From contig NZ_CP154845.1 of the NCBI RefSeq assembly GCF_047302285.1, forward strand, positions 3,038,001-3,102,000: a stretch of DNA of 64,000 bases. Direction: 5' to 3'. Origin of the DNA: Robertmurraya sp047302285. Its GTDB lineage: Bacteria; Bacillota; Bacilli; Bacillales; Cytobacillaceae. The translations under genes and the position numbers were made by a program. This document shows positions 58,469-64,000 of this stretch, one piece after another (position 1 is the stretch's first letter; each line of letters starts with the position of its first letter). Below the pieces are notes generated by a model. It had not been told where the DNA came from. It made no database searches and saw only the letters and a program-made list of their open reading frames with translations.

Positions 58469-59683
58469 TTACAGCAATTCTAGATTGTCTAAAATGAATT
58501 CATAGGAAATATCTATAAATAAGAATTGCTTATCTTTTAAAGGATAAGAATAGGTTCGCACGCTTTCTCCTGTCTCAATATCACTGTACAAATCAGATAA
58601 AATCCCTTTCTTTTCTTTTGTCATTTTAAGAATATTTTCAAGAAAATAAGGTCTCCAGCTCCAATTTTTATGTAGATACTCCTGTTGTACGAGCCATTCA
58701 CTATGACTTTTAAAAAGGTTTGGAGATAATTGGAAACCGTTTTCGTCACAAATGTACAACCGAAAGGCGACATTCTCCATTTCTTTTCCTATTGCCTTTA
58801 ATAATTCTTCATAATTCTCTATTTTACGATATTTTTGTAGCAGCTCAGATACGATCGTTTGGAATCCTTGTGTTTGTTCAAAAAGGGCCTCTAATTTTTT
58901 CTTCTCACTATCAATAAATTGCTGACACTCGTTTTTCAGTTTCTCCTTTAAAATATCATTGTCCACGAAATCAGCATTCGGTTTTTGCAAATAAAAGCCT
59001 TGATAATATCTACCACCGTTTTTCCAAGCATATTGAAGTTGGTACACCATTTCAATATTTTCAAATAAAAGTGTAGCTCCGATTTTCCTTGCCAATAAAG
59101 AATAGGAATAAATAATATCCTGAAAACTAGGAGCAAGCCTTGTTGACCTTAATGCTTGCAAATCGACCTTTAAAATATTGGGTGAAATAAGCCCGATCAA
59201 ATCGATTTGGTGGCTATTATCCCCAAGCTTATCAAAAGCAATTTTAATTCCGTATGTTTTAAAGTAATTGATTAAATGCCCTATTCTTTCTGCATCATCT
59301 AAATGTTTATGAAAAGAAATTTCAATTACGATTCTCTCTATGCTGATCCCCTTTTTATCAAATTCAAGAAGAAGCTTAAGTAACTCTTCATCTTCATCAT
59401 ACAATAATAAATCAGCATCTCGATTTACAAAGAGCATGATATCTTCATCAAGTGCTGTTGATTGTTCAAGGGCTTTTCTTAAGACAGTATTATCAAGCTC
59501 CAGGCGGTATTCCTCAGGGATGCTTTCATCTAGAAAAAAAGGCCCAAGGCTGACATGGTCATCATCCGTTTTAAATCTACCCAAAATTTCATAGCCAATT
59601 ACACGATGTTCATCAGCACTGAATATCGGTTGGAAGAATGGAACTACATTTTCTAGATCAGTTAAAATATCCAATGCATCCAT
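58469..59683 (-). CDS. ykuI: EAL-domain protein YkuI
   Basis: A 404-residue protein with an N-terminal EAL domain (about 1-245) and a C-terminal PAS-like YkuI_C domain (about 250-400). The EAL motif reads YEILGR and the DDFGTG loop is replaced by FDKLGDN, so catalysis is probably lost while cyclic di-GMP binding may persist, as known for B. subtilis YkuI. Start ATG 59683 has TTAGGAGGG upstream. In B. subtilis its direct neighbour is ykuJ; here the two flank the accessory region. Confidence 0.88.
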   Translation of the reverse strand: MDALDILTDLENVVPFFQPIFSADEHRVIGYEILGRFKTDDDHVSLGPFFLDESIPEEYRLELDNTVLRKALEQSTALDEDIMLFVNRDADLLLYDEDEELLKLLLEFDKKGISIERIVIEISFHKHLDDAERIGHLINYFKTYGIKIAFDKLGDNSHQIDLIGLISPNILKVDLQALRSTRLAPSFQDIIYSYSLLARKIGATLLFENIEMVYQLQYAWKNGGRYYQGFYLQKPNADFVDNDILKEKLKNECQQFIDSEKKKLEALFEQTQGFQTIVSELLQKYRKIENYEELLKAIGKEMENVAFRLYICDENGFQLSPNLFKSHSEWLVQQEYLHKNWSWRPYFLENILKMTKEKKGILSDLYSDIETGESVRTYSYPLKDKQFLFIDISYEFILDNLELL

Positions 59684-60001
59684 TTACATCCCTCCTAACA
59701 AAATAAAGTGTTATCTTAGAGAAAATTATATCATGTTCCCACATAAGTGAATATTTCTGTTTTCATAATCTCATACAACCTATCCTTCTTTTTCATCCTT
59801 TTTTTTGTTAATATTAAGTGTACAGTAAATCATTTCACACCTTTAGGTACTATAAATTACGCTTCTATCATATGATTTAGGACAAACTTTTCATTCAAAA
59901 AAAACTTTTAATAGATTGAGATATTGCTTCACTTTTCTTTAGAAAAGCAGCAACAAAATAGTGATGAACTCGGAATTTTCAAAGTTAGGTTGGTTTAAAA
60001 T
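59684..60001. other. Non-coding interval between ykuI and ykuE
   Basis: About 320 bp of AT-rich DNA between divergent genes. It must hold both promoters, but no box pair with good spacing stands out and no repeat or ORF was found. Confidence 0.3.
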
Positions 60002-60868
60002 ATGTCCAAAAAAGTTTCAAGAAGATCTTTTATCAAACGATTTCTAGGTACTGTTTTAACAGCAATTGGATTGTCAGCAGGTGGTTATACGTATGCTGGA
60101 AAGATTGAACCCAACCTCTTAACCATTAATAAATATCGAATTCCACATCCGGATTTTCCAACTGGATTCAAGAGCTTGAAGATTGTGCAGTTTAGCGATA
60201 CCCATTTGGGTTTTCAATACACGTTGAATCAGCTACAAGAATTAATAGTCGAAATTAATAATCAGAAGCCAGATATTCTCTTTTTTACTGGTGACTTACT
60301 GGATGAGCCCAATAAATATGGAGAATTCGAACGAACGATTTCGATTTTAAAGGAGCTAGAAGCCCCCCTTGGGAAGTATGCTGTCTATGGAAATCATGAT
60401 CATGGAGGATATGGTACAGATATTTATAAGTACATTATGGAAGAATCAGGGTTTACCGTAATGTTAAATGAATCGATTAAAATAAGCAATGACGAAGATG
60501 CCATCTATTTGCTCGGCATTGATGATGCCATGCTTGGCCGTCCTGATATTAGTGAAGCGGTCTCGGATGTACCTGATAATTCCTACAAAATCCTTCTTTC
60601 TCATGCTCCTGATCTTGCAGATAGTGCAGCAAATTTTAATATCCAACTACAGTTGAGTGGTCATAGTCATGGGGGACAAATTCAAATTCCTTTTCTTGGC
60701 GCTTTAGTAAAACCTCCTTATGGTGAAAAATACTATGAAGGGTTTTACACTATTGGAGAACAATTTCCACTAACACTATACGTGAATAGGGGATTAGGAA
60801 CGACTAGACTCCCATTCAGGTTCCTTTCAACCCCTGAATTGACCGTCTTTACCCTTTCAAGGGAGTAA
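60002..60868 (+). CDS. ykuE: YkuE, Tat-exported metallophosphoesterase
   Basis: A 288-residue calcineurin-like phosphoesterase. The N-terminus has a twin-arginine signal SRRSFIKRFLG followed by a hydrophobic stretch. Metal motifs are FSDTHLG, GDLLDE, YGNHDHGG, LSHAPD and SGHSHGGQ, all intact. B. subtilis YkuE is a Tat substrate located at the cell wall with metal-dependent phosphoesterase activity. Start ATG 60002 has only a weak ribosome site TTAGGTTGG. Convergent with the GGDEF-EAL gene across a terminator. Confidence 0.92.
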   Translation: MSKKVSRRSFIKRFLGTVLTAIGLSAGGYTYAGKIEPNLLTINKYRIPHPDFPTGFKSLKIVQFSDTHLGFQYTLNQLQELIVEINNQKPDILFFTGDLLDEPNKYGEFERTISILKELEAPLGKYAVYGNHDHGGYGTDIYKYIMEESGFTVMLNESIKISNDEDAIYLLGIDDAMLGRPDISEAVSDVPDNSYKILLSHAPDLADSAANFNIQLQLSGHSHGGQIQIPFLGALVKPPYGEKYYEGFYTIGEQFPLTLYVNRGLGTTRLPFRFLSTPELTVFTLSRE

Positions 60869-60871
60869 TTT

Positions 60872-60906
60872 AAAGGACACTCATCATACCCGAGTGTCCT
60901 TTTTCT
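60872..60906. terminator. Bidirectional terminator between ykuE and the GGDEF-EAL gene
   Basis: AAAGGACACTC / GAGTGTCCTTT stem with a 9-nt loop and flanking A/T runs. Confidence 0.88.
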
Positions 60907-63026
60907 TAATGAATGACGATTTCCTCATTGCTGTTAAAAATTTTGAATTCCACATCCTGAGCACTTATCGGTCGGGAAAATAAATATCCCTGACCTTTAT
61001 GGCAGTTTGCTTTCATAAGAAAATCGGCTTGTTCTTTTTCTTCGATTCCTTCAGCCACTACCTCGATTCCGAGACTGTTTGCTAAATGGATAATGGTTGT
61101 CGTAATCGCTGCATCCTTTTCGCTATTTATGACATCTCGAACAAACGATTGATCAATTTTTAGGACATCAATTGGGAATTGCTTAATATAATTCAAGGAG
61201 GAATAGCCTGTCCCAAAATCATCAATCGAAATCGTTACCCCAAGTTCTTTGAGACTTTTGAGAATCGGCGATGTTTCTCCCGTATCCTGCATTGCCCCTT
61301 CAGTAATTTCGATCTCTAAAAGGGATGGTTCAATGTTATATTTACTGATTGATTCTTGTATCGTCTCAACCAATTTAGGCTGTAAAAACTGTTTCGGCGA
61401 AATGTTGATCGCGATCTTTATCCCGCTTCTGCCTAATTCTGACCATGCTTTAATTTGCTTACAGGCCGTATCGATGACCCAGTTTCCAATTGGAATGATG
61501 AGACCAGTATCTTCTGCCAATGGAATAAAATCTGCTGGTGAAATCATTCCTAGTTCTTTGCTATTCCAACGTATCAATGCTTCAAAGCTCTTCACTTTCC
61601 CCGTTGATAAATTCACCTGTGGTTGATAATACAAGATAAACTCATCACGAGCTAAAGCCTTTCTTAAGTGCGTCTCTAAAGAAACAATATGAGTTCCAGC
61701 TGAATTCATTTCTGTTCGGTAAAACTGGAAATGTGCCTTTCCCCTTTCCTTTACACGAAAGAGTGCCTCATCGGCATTTTTTATAATCGTTTCCGCGTTT
61801 CTTCCATCATGCGGATACATGCTAATACCGATACTTGGTGAGATAAAATATTCTTGGTAGTGAAGATAAAAGGACTTCGTAAAAAGAGAAAGAATTTTTT
61901 GAGCTAATAAAGTTGCCTCTTTTCTCGATCCTTCAAACAGTATACTAAATTCATCGCCACCTAGGCGGAAAACCTTTATATTATCTTTTTGAAATTCACT
62001 AAGTCGCTCAGCTACTTGAATTAAAATTTGGTCTCCAGCAAGATGGCCTAATGTGTCATTCAAGTACTTAAAGCGATCCAAATCGATCGAAAGTAAGGCA
62101 AACGTACCAGTATTTTTATTTTCCTTAATCAGACGTTCTAAATCATTTAACAATGCGCGACGATTATATAGACCAGTCAAATGGTCATGGAAAGCCATAT
62201 ATTTAATGGTTTCCGCATTTTGAGCTTGCTCAGAAATATCTCTTGTAATCACATACACACCATCGATTTTCGAATTGATGACAATCGGAATTGTTTTAAG
62301 ATGTGTCGTTATACTATAACCCTTCGAATGAATCAAACGACAATCTAGAGATTCTAAAGCAGCTCCCGAATTCACTGTTTGTTGAAATAAATCAGTGAAT
62401 TTCTCAATGTCTCCATCAGGAATTAAATCAAAAAAAGAACGGTGAGTCATTTGTTTTTCAGCATAGCCAGACAATTTTTGACCTGAAGGGTTCACTTCCA
62501 AGATCTTTCCCTCAAGTGAAACTGTGAAAACTCCATCTAATGTATGATCTACGATTGAACGATATTTTTGCTCAGCTTTAATTAAACGATTTCGTTCTTC
62601 TACTAACTCTGTAATATCTCTAGTTACAGCAACAATAAAGTTAATCTTATCATTCTCATCGCGAACTGGCGTTAATAAAGATTCTGTATAACCCATTCTC
62701 CCATTAGGAAACATGATTTGGTCAGAGTAGGTAACCGACTCATTTAAAAATAATACACGTTCATAGGCCTTCTTAATTTCTATGTAACGTTCAAATGGTA
62801 GGACATCCTCCATGGATTTCCCAATTGGATCTCCAGTTATTCCTGCGTACTCTAATCCCATTTCATTAACAAACAAATAATGAAATTTTGGACCGTCTTC
62901 TATTTTCATCACAAAAACCATATGTTTAACATAATTGAAAATTAAATTATAGATAATCGATTCTACTGTACTATCATCAGGTATTAATATCTCATTTTCC
63001 TTAGAATTCCTACGAACTGGCCACAC
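60906..63026 (-). CDS. PAS-PAS-GGDEF-EAL cyclic di-GMP turnover protein
   Basis: A 706-residue signalling protein: two PAS domains (about 20-145 and 150-275), GGDEF domain (about 285-445) with intact RLGGDEFSILF, and EAL domain (about 450-700) with EALIRW, NISPKQF, and DDFGTGYSS. Both catalytic motifs are intact, so it may synthesise and degrade cyclic di-GMP. No membrane helices. Start GTG 63026 follows ATGAGGTTGG. Layout is similar to B. subtilis YkoW, but the location next to ykuE and ykyB differs from that gene. Confidence 0.92.
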   Translation of the reverse strand: MWPVRRNSKENEILIPDDSTVESIIYNLIFNYVKHMVFVMKIEDGPKFHYLFVNEMGLEYAGITGDPIGKSMEDVLPFERYIEIKKAYERVLFLNESVTYSDQIMFPNGRMGYTESLLTPVRDENDKINFIVAVTRDITELVEERNRLIKAEQKYRSIVDHTLDGVFTVSLEGKILEVNPSGQKLSGYAEKQMTHRSFFDLIPDGDIEKFTDLFQQTVNSGAALESLDCRLIHSKGYSITTHLKTIPIVINSKIDGVYVITRDISEQAQNAETIKYMAFHDHLTGLYNRRALLNDLERLIKENKNTGTFALLSIDLDRFKYLNDTLGHLAGDQILIQVAERLSEFQKDNIKVFRLGGDEFSILFEGSRKEATLLAQKILSLFTKSFYLHYQEYFISPSIGISMYPHDGRNAETIIKNADEALFRVKERGKAHFQFYRTEMNSAGTHIVSLETHLRKALARDEFILYYQPQVNLSTGKVKSFEALIRWNSKELGMISPADFIPLAEDTGLIIPIGNWVIDTACKQIKAWSELGRSGIKIAINISPKQFLQPKLVETIQESISKYNIEPSLLEIEITEGAMQDTGETSPILKSLKELGVTISIDDFGTGYSSLNYIKQFPIDVLKIDQSFVRDVINSEKDAAITTTIIHLANSLGIEVVAEGIEEKEQADFLMKANCHKGQGYLFSRPISAQDVEFKIFNSNEEIVIH

Positions 63027-63442
63027 CTTACCAACCTCATTCCATTGAAAAGGTTTTTTTCTCTTGAAGTATCTCTTTTCTATTTCAAGTAAAAACCTCG
63101 TTGTCTCTATCTATTATTTTTTCTGAATTAATGCATTAGTATAATATATTATAGCATTTATTAATTGTTTGAATCAATTTCATTATTAAGATAAAAACAT
63201 AAAAAACGAACAATTATCTATGTAATTGGAATTTTTTGATTGTAATAACGAAAAATAAAAATAAAAATTAGATAATTATTCGCTTCTTTACCGATTTTTC
63301 GTTTTTCCTTTCTGTATAGCTTTGAGATCTCTATTTAGCATTTCCATTATGAGAAGATAATATCAAACAGCATTTCCTTTTTTATGAAAAAAAGGGTATA
63401 CTATTACAAGAAGATAAATTAATTTTGAAAGGAGCAAGTATT
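63027..63442. other. AT-rich intergenic region between the GGDEF-EAL gene and ykyB
   Basis: About 416 bp, very AT-rich, without a credible ORF. TATACT at 63397-63402 is a candidate -10 for ykyB but has no matching -35. Nothing else could be supported. Confidence 0.3.
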
Positions 63443-63910
63443 TTGAATCGGGATAGGAATTATTCTCCTCAATTGGACCCAACGATTGATAACCTCTCAC
63501 AAGCAATCTTCACCGTAAACCGTCATGCTAAAACTGCTCCAAATCCAAAGTATCTATACAAGTTGAAGCATGAAGCGTTAAAAAAATTGTTAAAGGAAGG
63601 TAAAGCGAAAAAAATGGGTCTTCACTTTTCTAACAATCCAAAATATAGTCAACAACAGTCTGATGTATTAGTTGTCTGCGGCAAATATTCTTTCCACTTG
63701 CCTCCTTCGAAGAGCGATTTCACACAATTACCTCATTTAGGAAAACTAGACAATAACGTCCGTAATCCGAGAGCACATCTTTCATTATCTGATGCGAAAA
63801 AATTACTCTCACTATACACAGGACTAAAAGAAGAAAATATTCAGTTCAATCAGAAAAAGAAAAAGTATGAAAAACCAGTTTTTAAAAGACTCGGGGAAAA
63901 TTACTTTTGA
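63443..63910 (+). CDS. ykyB: YkyB family protein
   Basis: A 155-residue basic protein starting at TTG 63443, chosen because AAAGGAG (63428-63434) lies 8 nt upstream; an upstream TTG at 63425 would precede this site. Segments with IFTVNRHAKTAP, LYKLKHEALKKLLKEGKAKK and the tail FKRLGENYF match B. subtilis YkyB, whose function is unknown. In B. subtilis ykyB lies in the same ykuC-ykuI neighbourhood. Monocistronic with a terminator. Confidence 0.88.
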   Translation: MNRDRNYSPQLDPTIDNLSQAIFTVNRHAKTAPNPKYLYKLKHEALKKLLKEGKAKKMGLHFSNNPKYSQQQSDVLVVCGKYSFHLPPSKSDFTQLPHLGKLDNNVRNPRAHLSLSDAKKLLSLYTGLKEENIQFNQKKKKYEKPVFKRLGENYF

Positions 63911-63944
63911 GTCAAATAAAATCTACTATTTAAATATAGATGAT

Positions 63945-63979
63945 AAAACGATCCCATTTAAGGGATCGTTTTTTTTTAT
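63945..63979 (+). terminator. ykyB terminator
   Basis: AACGATCCC / GGGATCGTT stem with a short loop and a run of eight to nine T residues. Confidence 0.9.
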
Positions 63980-64000
63980 ACACTTTATAGGATAAGCTCA

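Overview
The window reads as low-GC chromosomal DNA of a Bacillaceae bacterium (Bacillus sensu lato). Ribosome binding sites are strong (AAGGAGG-type), TTG/GTG starts are frequent, and gene order outside one large insert follows the Bacillus subtilis ykuI-to-typA segment. No rRNA, tRNA, CRISPR array, transposase or phage gene was seen.

Left part (1-29.4 kb) is conserved backbone: typA (cut by the window edge), ylaF, suhB/yktC, ykzI-like, yktB, yktA, speA, an SR1 small-RNA locus encoding SR1P, DUF3055 and DUF1885 genes, a polysaccharide deacetylase lipoprotein, the pdhABCD operon, ykyA, def, an unannotated 23-codon gene in its own transcription unit, rpoY-rnjA, ktrC, a DUF4349 lipoprotein, a heterodimeric ABC exporter, dapH-dapL, ccpC, an MFS exporter, the cyclic-di-AMP receptor gene cbpB/darB (ykuL) and ykuJ. 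Right part (58.1-64 kb) resumes the backbone with ykuI, ykuE, a PAS-GGDEF-EAL protein and ykyB.

Between ykuJ and ykuI, adjacent in B. subtilis, lie about 29 kb of accessory catabolic genes. Module I (30.5-38.0 kb) has a zinc alcohol dehydrogenase, an SDR, an MFS transporter, a Baeyer-Villiger monooxygenase (BVMO), an HSL-type esterase and an N-terminally truncated second BVMO, with a divergent LysR regulator. This looks like alcohol > ketone > ester > alcohol + acid. Module II (39.0-56.0 kb) has two complete two-subunit B12-dependent acyl-CoA mutases, two MeaB-type GTPase chaperones, two acyl-CoA ligases, a FabG-like SDR, a TRAP transporter, an AEC permease, an M24 peptidase-fold enzyme, a cytosolic BtuF-like corrinoid-binding protein and a FadR-family regulator. 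Mutase B carries the Ile/Asp/Gln active-site signature of 2-hydroxyisobutyryl-CoA mutase. Mutase A has a combination I cannot assign to any described class, including Asn where the family has its active-site His.

A palindrome TTGTCNGACAA, or a close variant, occurs upstream of the truncated BVMO, the FadR-like gene and the second meaB operon, suggesting both modules are one regulon. My inference is a pathway for compounds with a tertiary or quaternary carbon: uptake, CoA activation, B12-dependent carbon-skeleton rearrangement and beta-oxidation. An orphan sigma-70-like gene, a glutaredoxin gene and a repeat-rich intergenic region form the right border of the insert.
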